Shown here one piece after another: positions 7,803 to 14,321 of a stretch of DNA of 14,381 nt (the first letter of the stretch is position 1; each line of letters begins with the position of its first letter). This DNA is from Actinomycetota bacterium. GTDB lineage: Bacteria; Actinomycetota; Humimicrobiia; Humimicrobiales; Humimicrobiaceae. The position numbers were made by a program, and so were the translations under genes. Location of the stretch: the NCBI GenBank assembly GCA_028697935.1, contig JAQVEM010000019.1, positions 1 to 14,381 on the forward strand, written 5' to 3'. The notes under the pieces are model-generated. The model was not told where the DNA came from, made no database searches, and saw only the letters and a program-made list of their open reading frames with translations.

Positions 7803-8150
7803 TTACCTGGATTTCCTTCTTATTTTCTTTAACTTGTAATTCAGATCATCTTTGGACCCATTACGATAACCACCGCTTTTTATATTCCTGCCAGAACTTA
7901 CATTTTTCCTGGGTTTTGCTTCACTTACAACAATTGTTCTTTCTTTAAAACTGCTCCCACCAAGCTTCTCTATAGCCCTGATTGCTTCTTCTTCAGTTTC
8001 CATCTCTACAAATCCAAAACCCTTTGACTTCCCATCAAGACTTCTTATTACTTTTGCATAAATTACTTTTCCTTCACCGGAGAATAGTTCCTCCAGTTCA
8101 CTGTCCGTAGTGGAAAATTCAAGATTACCTACATACAGTCTTTTATTCAC
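7803..8150 (-). CDS. RRM-domain RNA-binding protein
   Basis: Single RNA recognition motif protein like the cold-induced Rbp proteins of cyanobacteria and similar small proteins in anaerobes. The RRM covers residues 3-78 with RNP2 LYVGNL (5-10) and RNP1 KGFGFVEM (43-50), including the aromatic residues that stack on RNA. The tail (79-115) is rich in K, R, G and S and probably adds non-specific RNA affinity. The 115-residue length is normal. The start is GTG at 8150, with AAAGGA seven bases upstream; an ATG at 8166 is out of frame. It is likely a monocistronic gene: upstream lies a long regulatory region and a divergently oriented gene, and downstream is the GH130 gene with a 166-base gap. RNA chaperone or post-transcriptional regulator is an inference from the family. 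Confidence 0.94.
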   Translation of the reverse strand: MNKRLYVGNLEFSTTDSELEELFSGEGKVIYAKVIRSLDGKSKGFGFVEMETEEEAIRAIEKLGGSSFKERTIVVSEAKPRKNVSSGRNIKSGGYRNGSKDDLNYKLKKIRRKSR

Positions 8151-8180
8151 TATGATTTCCTTTCATTTTATTAAATTTTC

Positions 8181-8196
8181 TTTTATCCAGATAAAA
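8181..8196. promoter_or_regulatory. Inverted repeat in the RRM gene leader
   Basis: TTTTATC-CA-GATAAAA is a perfect inverted repeat with seven-base arms and a two-base centre, 31-46 bases upstream of the GTG start of the RRM gene. The position suits an operator overlapping the promoter or early leader. No T-run follows, so it is not a terminator. Confidence 0.35.
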
Positions 8197-8457
8197 CAGC
8201 CAAGGTATAAATAACTTAATAACAATACTGCGATATCTTTGAGAGCCTGACACAAAAAGAGGATTTATTCTGCCGTAACATTACCGGCAGTAACCTTAAC
8301 TCACCCATAACGTAACCTTAATGTTTTTCTGTCATCGCCGAAAATAAAAATCAGCACAAATCATTATATATTTATATTTACTATTATACAACTTTATAAT
8401 GACGTTAGTTTTCCAATTATTAATTGTAGCAAAAATTACTAAATGAAATACCTTAAT

Positions 8458-8485
8458 TTTACAATCAATTTTTATAATCTATAAT
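8458..8485 (+). promoter_or_regulatory. Predicted sigma-A promoter of the HEYGH gene
   Basis: A -35 box TTTACA (8458-8463) and a perfect -10 box TATAAT (8480-8485) are 16 bases apart. The expected start of transcription near 8492 leaves a leader of about 80 bases before the ATG at 8571. Confidence 0.5.
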
Positions 8486-8570
8486 AAAATTATAAAAAAT
8501 ACTTTCGTAGAATTAAAATTTTATTATGAGCTTATATTCTTATATACTCTGATAACAAGACTCTCATATA

Positions 8571-9017
8571 ATGCCAGATAATAAGAATATTAAAAATATA
8601 AAAATGAACATATTTCTTAAAATTTTACTTTTTATCTGGGAATTACCCCAGACCTTTCTTGCCTGCATTATTATTATTTTTACCAGAAAGAAAGTAGTAA
8701 GAAAGGAAACCTTCGGAAAAACTAAAATATTTTATGCAAAAAATTTCCCCGGAGGTATCTCACTTGGCAGATTTATTATTCTCAATAGTATGTATATTAA
8801 TGATGAAATGACTAAAAAACATGAATATGGACACTCCATCCAGTCAATGTATCTTGGCTGGCTTTATCTTATAATTGTTGGTCTTCCGTCAATAATAAGA
8901 GCAGCAATATGGAAATCATTAAAACTGGAAAACTCTGGCTATTACAGAGGCTATCCAGAAAACTGGGCAAACAAAATTGCATTCACAAAAGAAGAGTATA
9001 TAAAAATTTCAAAATAA
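8571..9017 (+). CDS. Small membrane protein with HEYGH zinc-metallopeptidase signature
   Basis: The only plus-strand gene found. The 148 residues have a hydrophobic segment at about 13-37, a soluble part with NFPGGISLGRFIILN (58-72), the metalloprotease motif HEYGHSIQS (84-92), a second hydrophobic segment (about 95-112), and ENWAN (130-134) near the C-terminus. HExxH followed by a downstream ExxxD/N is the layout of gluzincin proteases such as M48, where the second Glu is the third zinc ligand; here His84, His88 and Glu130 would bind zinc and Glu85 would be catalytic. I recall similar short unnamed proteins in anaerobes, but no characterised one. ATG at 8571 has no ribosome site; Met12 (8604) is an alternative start. 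The gene has its own promoter and ends in a two-way terminator. Protease activity is inference from the motif only. Confidence 0.75.
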   Translation: MPDNKNIKNIKMNIFLKILLFIWELPQTFLACIIIIFTRKKVVRKETFGKTKIFYAKNFPGGISLGRFIILNSMYINDEMTKKHEYGHSIQSMYLGWLYLIIVGLPSIIRAAIWKSLKLENSGYYRGYPENWANKIAFTKEEYIKISK

Positions 9018-9041
9018 TTAAAGATGCTAACTTTAATTATT
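9013..9041. terminator. Bidirectional AT-rich terminator between convergent genes
   Basis: A perfect 11-base stem (AATAATTAAAG / CTTTAATTATT) with a seven-base loop begins at the stop codon of the HEYGH gene. It is followed by ACTTTTTAT on the plus strand and by a T-rich run (TTGAAATTTTTATA) on the minus strand. It therefore suits the ends of both converging transcripts (HEYGH gene and dodecin), though the stem is nearly all A-T. Confidence 0.5.
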
Positions 9042-9096
9042 ACTTTTTATATTTGTGTTTTTATCCCCGCCTGTGCATGAAATAGATTTCTTAAGT

Positions 9097-9303
9097 TTAT
9101 TGCTCCAGAATAAATGTAACCTTCATCAAAACCCTGTATTCAGTAATTTCACCATCATCACCAACTATAACTTCTAGATCTTTTACCCAGGCAGACTTTA
9201 TATTCCTGATAGTTTTGTTTGCACGAATAATGCCTTCCTTTATTGCATCATCGAAGCTATCCGGGGAAGAAGCTTTGATTTCAGTAACCTTTGCAATTGC
9301 CAT
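9097..9303 (-). CDS. Dodecin (flavin-binding storage protein)
   Basis: Dodecins form hollow dodecamers that bind flavins in stacked pairs; they buffer free flavin or FMN/FAD and keep it from generating radicals. The 68 residues match the family end to end: AKVTEIKASSPDSFDDAIKE (4-23), RANKTIRNIKSAWVKD (27-42) with Trp39 as the flavin-stacking residue, and YRVLMKVTFILE (56-67). ATG at 9303 follows GAGAGGAG, a strong ribosome site seven bases upstream. It stands 128 bases after the glycosidase-like gene and converges on the HEYGH gene. A link to the flavin-dependent Rnf/ApbE system 6 kb away is possible but not shown by the layout. Confidence 0.96.
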   Translation of the reverse strand: MAIAKVTEIKASSPDSFDDAIKEGIIRANKTIRNIKSAWVKDLEVIVGDDGEITEYRVLMKVTFILEQ

Positions 9304-9382
9304 TTGGAGACTCCTCTCTTTAAGTAAAAGTTTAATAAAACTATGCGGAGAGTATGTGGATATAAAGTTAATTTATATTATA

Positions 9383-9408
9383 TTATTTATTTTAATTAAA
9401 ATAAATAA
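9383..9408. repeat. 26-base perfect AT palindrome
   Basis: Centred between 9395 and 9396, every base from 9383 to 9408 is matched in the other arm, with no G or C. It lies between the stop of the glycosidase-like gene and the start of dodecin. It may act as a weak terminator, an AT-rich protein-binding site or simply melt easily; no clear T-run follows in either direction. Confidence 0.45.
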
Positions 9409-9431
9409 AAGCTTCTTGATTTAGTGTACAG

Positions 9432-10457
9432 TTATATATTTTGCTGGTTTCCCGGATAACCACTGATTCCCAGTCTTTTTGCCACAAGTAATGCCATTAG
9501 AAAACATATATTTGATTCAGCGCCCTGGTTTAAATTAACTCCCTCCGGAGTTAGGCCGTCATAACATGCAAAACTTTCATCAACAAGAGGAGTGTCATTT
9601 ATATTGTTTCCAAAAAACCACCTGTACCAGTTTTTGGCCTGGTCTTTATATACATCATCATTTGTAGCATAATATGCTTTTTCAAGGCAGCAAACCATAT
9701 AAGCTGCATCAACCGGTTGCTGGTCATATAAAGCCTTCTTGCCATCTCTGAAGTACCACCCTTTATTTCCAACAGGAGCAGGGATACCGTTTTCCTGACA
9801 TTCCTTTATCAGGAACCGCGTTGTTTTTTCTGCAATTTCAAAGCTGGTCTTGCATTTTCTTCTTAGATAAACTTCCCAGAGAGCCCAGGGTATAATAGCA
9901 TTTGCATACACAAGGTAATTTTCAAACCACATCCAATCACTGGAATGTGTGTTAAGATATAATTTATGTAATTTGATTTTTAACTCATCTTCCAGACTAC
10001 GTGGTTTATCAAGATTTAAGAGACCAAGAAGCGCTGCTGAAATTGCCCTGGGTGAAGTCCAATTATGTGCATCAATAATTAGATTTTCAATAATTTTTTT
10101 AAAATTAGCATCCTCATAAGCTTTCACACTTAAAAGCGCCCATAGGGTTATGCCATAAGCTTCCTCTAAATTAATATTCCGAGGACCCGAAATGTTTTCG
10201 TAATTCTTAAATGTACCTTTACCGTGGTTATTCTCATAAAAAAAATGATATAGAAGACCATCGCTGCTCCGGGCTCTAAGTATAAAATTAAGATAAATAT
10301 TTTTTAATTTTTCATCTCCAAAACTATCAGCAACAATTAGAGCACGTGCCTGATCTTCAAGAGCATATCCAAATTCAGGAGCAGGTTTGTCCAGATTTCC
10401 ATGCTGGTAAATTCCAATGTCTGTAGTCAGGGACCTTATTTTTTTTAGCGGATCCAA
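9432..10457 (-). CDS. (alpha/alpha)6-type glycosidase-like protein linked to glycosyltransferases
   Basis: A 341-residue protein with the helix-rich repeating pattern of six-hairpin glycosidases. Landmarks are FGYALEDQARALIVA (29-43, cf. the 'GYCTDDNARAL' of relatives), GPRNINLEEAYGITLWAL (91-108), WFENYLVYANAIIPWALW (177-194), YDQQPVDAAYM (244-254), ACYDGLTPEGVN (297-308) and LNQGAES (309-315). I recall this motif set next to, or fused to, GT4 transferases and GH130 genes in other bacteria, but no proven activity. Acidic residues in the conserved motifs (Asp35, Glu179, Asp245, Asp300, Glu314) are candidates for catalysis or sugar binding. No signal peptide, so cytoplasmic. The start is TTG at 10457, supported by the strong GAGGGGGGAAAG site just upstream. 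It is the third gene of the glycosyltransferase operon, 39 bases after the second transferase. Confidence 0.8.
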   Translation of the reverse strand: MDPLKKIRSLTTDIGIYQHGNLDKPAPEFGYALEDQARALIVADSFGDEKLKNIYLNFILRARSSDGLLYHFFYENNHGKGTFKNYENISGPRNINLEEAYGITLWALLSVKAYEDANFKKIIENLIIDAHNWTSPRAISAALLGLLNLDKPRSLEDELKIKLHKLYLNTHSSDWMWFENYLVYANAIIPWALWEVYLRRKCKTSFEIAEKTTRFLIKECQENGIPAPVGNKGWYFRDGKKALYDQQPVDAAYMVCCLEKAYYATNDDVYKDQAKNWYRWFFGNNINDTPLVDESFACYDGLTPEGVNLNQGAESNICFLMALLVAKRLGISGYPGNQQNI

Positions 10458-10496
10458 AAACTTTCCCCCCTCTCTAACTGCCTGGTTTATAAATTT

Positions 10497-11720
10497 TTAT
10501 AGTACCGGCGTTACCAGATCTTCAGCTTCTTTATTTTTATACTCATCTATAACTTCGCTGAATAGTTCAAGATGCTGTAATGCTACATTATACCAGGTCA
10601 TTAATCTTCCATATTTATATGCTTTCTTTTCAATTTCTGCTCTTTTCTGCGGGTTTTTATATATATCTATTACTGCTTCAGCAATAGCATGCGGATCTCT
10701 AAATGGCACTATTATTCCCCGTCCCTCTGATAAAATTTCTTTTGCATATATATAAGGAGTTGAGATACATACCCTGCCCGCTCCTATTGCATAAGCAAGT
10801 GCTCCAGAGGCGGTTTGTTTTGGATCCAGATAAGGAGTTATATATATGTCAATAGTCATTAGCCAGGAAATAAGTTCTCTTAATGGTAAATACTTATTTA
10901 TAAATCTAACATTTTCACTAAGATTTAACTGCTTAACTTTTTCCTGTAAAAAATTCCTGTATTTTTCACCTTCATATTTCAATACATTAGGATGTGTCTG
11001 GCCAATTATGAGGTAGAGCACACCAGGCACATATTCTTTAATCTCTGGTAAAGCTTCTATCACGTACTCAATTCCCTTATTTTCTGAGAGAAGATTTATG
11101 CTTCCGAGCACTAAATTGCTTCTAAACCCACTTTTATTTTTATATCTACTGCCAGGCTCCAGAGAAATATCAGGAACACCATGTGGAATAACCTCTACCT
11201 TATCCCATGAGTATTCATATTCACTGGCAAGCTTTTCCCGGATACCGGGCATCATAACTATTATTCTATCAACATATCTTATTAAATCTTTTAATACCAG
11301 ACCATATCCAGTATTCGGATCATCAGGAACTGTATGAGCAGTCAGGACAACTGGCTTTTTTAAAAGTTTTACCAGTTCATTCATATATCTTCCAAATTCA
11401 CCGCCATATAATCCAAATTCATGCTCTATAACTACTATATCTGCTGTTGATTTATTAATGTTTCTGGCAGCTTTAATATATGAATTAATATCATCCTGGT
11501 TAATTTTAAATTTAACTTCAGGGGGATATTTATTTCTATCCCCTGGTTTGACCATAGCTATAATATCTAATTCGCAATATGGGTTTATAAGTTCAATTGC
11601 ATGCACCAGGTCTCTTGTATAGGTAGCAATTCCACATTTTCTTGGAACATATGACGATATAAATACAATGTTCAGATACGGATTTTTGTCTTTTAGAATT
11701 TCTTTTATCTCTTCCATCAT
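10497..11720 (-). CDS. GT4-type glycosyltransferase (second of pair)
   Basis: Retaining GT-B fold transferase of 407 residues, likely cytoplasmic and using a nucleotide sugar. The acceptor half opens with VFISSYVPRKCGIATYTRDL (19-38) and has IEHEFGLYGGEFG (98-110) and VVLTAHTVPD (124-133). IPHGVPD (178-184) marks the linker, GSINLLSENKGIEYVIEALP (206-225) starts the donor half, and LDPKQTASGALAYAIGAG (298-315) replaces the usual EX7E motif: aligned to LLEAMA, the two glutamates are Lys301 and Ala309. The N-terminus is clearly related to that of the upstream transferase, so the pair probably arose by duplication. ATG at 11720 follows a perfect AGGAGGT. The gap to the first transferase is 58 bases, giving an operon of transferase, transferase, glycosidase-like protein. 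Sugar and acceptor are unknown; mannose is suggested by the GH130 neighbour. Confidence 0.92.
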   Translation of the reverse strand: MMEEIKEILKDKNPYLNIVFISSYVPRKCGIATYTRDLVHAIELINPYCELDIIAMVKPGDRNKYPPEVKFKINQDDINSYIKAARNINKSTADIVVIEHEFGLYGGEFGRYMNELVKLLKKPVVLTAHTVPDDPNTGYGLVLKDLIRYVDRIIVMMPGIREKLASEYEYSWDKVEVIPHGVPDISLEPGSRYKNKSGFRSNLVLGSINLLSENKGIEYVIEALPEIKEYVPGVLYLIIGQTHPNVLKYEGEKYRNFLQEKVKQLNLSENVRFINKYLPLRELISWLMTIDIYITPYLDPKQTASGALAYAIGAGRVCISTPYIYAKEILSEGRGIIVPFRDPHAIAEAVIDIYKNPQKRAEIEKKAYKYGRLMTWYNVALQHLELFSEVIDEYKNKEAEDLVTPVL

Positions 11721-11778
11721 AAGACCTCCTAAAAAGCCGTCTTAAATTGAATATTTTTAATGATGTCTAAAAGTATAA

Positions 11779-13005
11779 CTAAAAATCAGGTGGAATATTG
11801 ATTTCTTTTCCTGCTCTTTTCTTTAATCTCGCAAGTTTATATGCAGTTTTATATTTTTTAGCAATAATTTCCCATGACACAACTTCTTTTAGATATCTTT
11901 TAAGATTTTCTGAAAGCCTGTCTCTTAAATCCTTATCACAGGCCATTCTTATTACTTCTTCTCTTAACATCTGTTTGTTTGTAAATAAAAGACCTCCCCC
12001 GCTCTCAATAGTTTGCGCCGTTAATCCTTCAAGGGGAGCGGTCGTAATATAAGGTTTATTTAGAGCAATAATTCTTGCAAGCGTTCCAGACTGTGTTTCA
12101 TCCACCGTCGGCAGCACTATAAATTTACAAACTGCCATTACTTTATAATAGATTTCTCCTCTCGGAACAAATTCGTAATAATGTGCCATTCCTTCTTTTT
12201 CCAGAATTTCCAGACTCTTTTTGTAATTATTATAATCCTTTGTATGGGCACTATCTCTCATAGTTCCCGCTGCCAGGAGATCCCAGTCTTCTCCTGTTCT
12301 TTTCTTTATTTCTTTAGCTATATCTTCCCACATAGAAGTTAATATGTCCCATCTTTTATTTGATTGAATCCACCCTACAAGACCAACTATGTTCTCACTT
12401 ATATAATCAAATTTATCCAGACCAAGTTCTCTCTTTAGTTCTTTTATATCTACCTCACTATATTTTTTATCTACCCTTGCTCCATGTGGAACAATCATAA
12501 TATTTCTGGGCATACTCCACCCTCTCTGTGCATAAGTCCAGTTAAGTCTCCATTTCTGATAATCACATTTAAATAAAACCACATCGGAATTATCACAGAC
12601 CTGATAGATAAAATTTTCCTCGTATTCCTTTAACCTGCCATGAACTGTATGTGGCTCTACTACTATAGGGAATTCATTAATAGACCCAAGAAATTCTATA
12701 AATCCCTGATTCCTATCCCCTATTCCTCTTTTATCTATATGCTCATACAGGCCATATTCATGTTGAATATGTACCACATATGGCGAAAGCTTTTTAATCT
12801 GTTTTGCTACAGGTTTCCACCAGAATCTATTAGAAGTATCTATTATAGGGAAAACCCCTTCACCTTCTCCGTCAGTGTGACTTATAACCAGAACCTCTCT
12901 TTCAGGATATTCCTTCTGAATAAATTCTCTGGCTTCTTCACAGAATGTGGCTATACCACACAGTCTCGGATAATAGCTTGAAATTAAAACTATAGGCCTA
13001 CCCAT
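11779..13005 (-). CDS. GT4-type glycosyltransferase (first of pair)
   Basis: GT-B fold transferase of 408 residues and first gene of the operon. The N-terminal half has IVLISSYYPRLCGIATFCEE (5-24), VVHIQHEYGLYEH (77-89), VVEPHTVHGRL (115-125) and IVPHGARVDK (171-180). The donor half begins GLVGWIQSNKRWDIL (208-222) and carries PTVDETQSGTLARIIALNKP (299-318); at the EX7E position the residues are Asp302 and Ala310, so the second glutamate is lost here too. Relatives with a 'QSG' version of this motif are known among GT4 enzymes and may still be active. The protein ends in a basic helix (about 380-400). ATG at 13005 follows GGAGG ten bases upstream. Its acceptor half resembles that of the next gene more than the rest does, which suggests that both act on one pathway, adding successive sugars. 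Confidence 0.92.
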   Translation of the reverse strand: MGRPIVLISSYYPRLCGIATFCEEAREFIQKEYPEREVLVISHTDGEGEGVFPIIDTSNRFWWKPVAKQIKKLSPYVVHIQHEYGLYEHIDKRGIGDRNQGFIEFLGSINEFPIVVEPHTVHGRLKEYEENFIYQVCDNSDVVLFKCDYQKWRLNWTYAQRGWSMPRNIMIVPHGARVDKKYSEVDIKELKRELGLDKFDYISENIVGLVGWIQSNKRWDILTSMWEDIAKEIKKRTGEDWDLLAAGTMRDSAHTKDYNNYKKSLEILEKEGMAHYYEFVPRGEIYYKVMAVCKFIVLPTVDETQSGTLARIIALNKPYITTAPLEGLTAQTIESGGGLLFTNKQMLREEVIRMACDKDLRDRLSENLKRYLKEVVSWEIIAKKYKTAYKLARLKKRAGKEINIPPDF

Positions 13006-13370
13006 CGACGTAATCCCTCCATCTCTTTTTTAATTTTACTCCTTTTTTTATTTTCAATTTTCTTTCCGGTTTTCTTTCCTCACTGATTTCTTACTGATTT
13101 AAAATATTACTAAAAAACCGGTCTTTTTCAGCTTCATTATAACCCACAGCACTCGATTTACAAAACCACTGTGACCATAAAGAATTATAACAAATAACTC
13201 TACCGGGTTATAATCAGAATATACCAAAACTATATAAAATTTCCTTAATAATTACTGGCACTACTTTTAACATTTATTTATACTTATTTCCTGCCCTACC
13301 TTAACTTCTCATAAACATCCTGAATAAAATTTCTTAACATTATACAATTATTTTCTGCAGGTTCAAAATA
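13006..13370. promoter_or_regulatory. 365-base region upstream of the glycosyltransferase operon
   Basis: No gene is visible here. On the minus strand a promoter pair lies at 13136-13163 and an extended -10 (TGTTATAAT) at 13184-13192; a further TTATAA lies at 13208-13213. The palindrome ACCGGT with flanking A- and T-runs (near 13112-13129) and a second CCGGTTTTC (13066-13074) are present, but neither makes a convincing terminator for the DUF2400 gene ending at 13371. The leader between promoter and first gene is about 125 bases and purine-rich on the minus strand. Confidence 0.45.
13136..13163 (-). promoter_or_regulatory. Predicted promoter of the glycosyltransferase operon
   Basis: On the minus strand the -35 box TTGTAA (13158-13163) is 16 bases from a perfect -10 box TATAAT (13136-13141). 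A second perfect TATAAT preceded by TG (extended -10) lies further upstream at 13184-13189, so two start points are possible. Confidence 0.45.
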
Positions 13371-14165
13371 TTAAATATTGTTTTCCAGGAGGGTTTTTTC
13401 TAATCTGTTCATTCCCAATCTTGTGAGGGCAAAATCATATTTAACAGGGTCATTTTTATCAAATTCTTTTAATGCACCGGTTATCTCTAACGCAGTTTTA
13501 ATATCCACCTGTTTTCTTTTTGTAAAACCAAGCTTTTTTGAAATCCTGTATATGTGGGTATCAAGAGGTATAATTAATGTGGATTTAAGAACACCTGTCC
13601 ATCCGCCAGGGTCAACATTATCGCTCCGGACCATCCAGCGAAGATAAAGATTTAATCTTTTAAATGCACTATTACCAAGTGGAGAAGGTATAAGACTGCT
13701 GCATTCTATTTCTGAAAGGGTGTTAAGCTTCTCTGCAAAACCTGCTACAGCAGGAAAAACTGCTCCTCCTTCCAATCCAATATCAGTTTTTAAACCTTCA
13801 AGAAAGCATTTATTTAAGGAGCCATATTCATCAAGGGCATTTTTTATGCCGATAAGCAGACGGCATAATTCATAGCCTGTTGTAAACCTGTGCTTGAAAT
13901 CCTTAAATTGTTTATATAGAGAATCCGGAGATGATTCCATTATAAAAATGTAGGGACCTGGCGCCATTTTCTTTAGAACAAAAGACACACTCTTAAGTAT
14001 TTGCGCCACTCTTCCGTATGCAAGCGATGAAGCAATAAGCCCTGTAATTTCACGGTCTGCTGTGTCCCTATAATTATATAAAAATTCCAGAGGGTCGGGG
14101 TGGACAAAATCTCTATTGTTATACTCCAGATATAATCTATCAAGTTCCTCTTTAAGTCCCATCAT
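13371..14165 (-). CDS. DUF2400/TIGR02757 family protein
   Basis: A 264-residue member of the TIGR02757 (DUF2400) family, matched over its full length: YNNRDFVHPDPLEFLYNYRD (15-34), DREITGLIASSLAYGRVAQI (37-56), FKHRFTTGYELCRLLIGIKN (69-134 region), SPLGNSAFKRLNLYLRWMVR, then DNVDPGGW, LIIPLDTHIYRISKKLGFTKR and NDPVKYDFALTRLG near the end. The C-terminal part resembles the helix-hairpin-helix/GPD fold of base-excision DNA glycosylases, including the 'PLDTH' segment in the place of the catalytic region, but no activity is established as far as I know. Two ATG codons (14165, 14162) compete; GGATAG upstream favours neither strongly. It is 21 bases after a possible small ORF and has no obvious functional tie to the carbohydrate operon on its other side. 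Confidence 0.9.
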   Translation of the reverse strand: MMGLKEELDRLYLEYNNRDFVHPDPLEFLYNYRDTADREITGLIASSLAYGRVAQILKSVSFVLKKMAPGPYIFIMESSPDSLYKQFKDFKHRFTTGYELCRLLIGIKNALDEYGSLNKCFLEGLKTDIGLEGGAVFPAVAGFAEKLNTLSEIECSSLIPSPLGNSAFKRLNLYLRWMVRSDNVDPGGWTGVLKSTLIIPLDTHIYRISKKLGFTKRKQVDIKTALEITGALKEFDKNDPVKYDFALTRLGMNRLEKTLLENNI

Positions 14166-14186
14166 CTATCCAATAGGTCAGTTGCG

Positions 14187-14321
14187 TCAACTAAACAATA
14201 ATTTTTTTATTCTTTCCAAGAGGATGTCACATTCTGCATTAGATATTCCATAGTAGCTTACAAACTCTTGTTTTAACATATCCTCTGGGAATTTAGATAT
14301 ATTTGTTTTTTTAATGTACAT
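14187..14321 (-). CDS. Possible small protein (44 residues)
   Basis: An ORF too short for usual gene calling: MYIKKTNISKFPEDMLKQEF then VSYYGISNAECDILLERIKK and LLFS. ATG at 14321 is preceded by CAGGAAGA, a good ribosome site six bases upstream, and a -10-like TATAAT lies at 14357-14362. Two amphipathic helices joined by an YYG turn are predicted by eye (about 12-22 and 27-41). It ends 21 bases before the DUF2400 start, so both could share a transcript. Unknown function. An alternative is that the open frame 14381-14273 on the same strand, offset by two bases, is the true end of an upstream gene and this ORF is chance; the ribosome site makes me favour the small protein. Confidence 0.45.
   Translation of the reverse strand: MYIKKTNISKFPEDMLKQEFVSYYGISNAECDILLERIKKLLFS

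Larger units (their letters stand above)
8151..8570. promoter_or_regulatory. 420-base divergent intergenic region
   Basis: Lies between the minus-strand RRM gene and the plus-strand HEYGH gene. From left to right it holds the inverted repeat at 8181-8196, a hairpin-like element at 8270-8290 (arms CTGCCG and CGGCAG around a GTAAC-ATTAC core), a ten-base direct repeat GTAACCTTAA at 8290-8299 and 8312-8321 (22 bases apart), and a promoter for the right-hand gene at 8458-8485. The segment 8265-8335 is clearly richer in G+C than the surrounding AT-rich DNA. I see no open frame with a start and ribosome site, and no known riboswitch. Confidence 0.5.

Noticed and set aside
13110..13130. ACCGGT palindrome with A and T runs as a terminator
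   Set aside because: It is more than 240 bases from the end of the DUF2400 gene, and its stem is short and A-T dominated apart from the centre.
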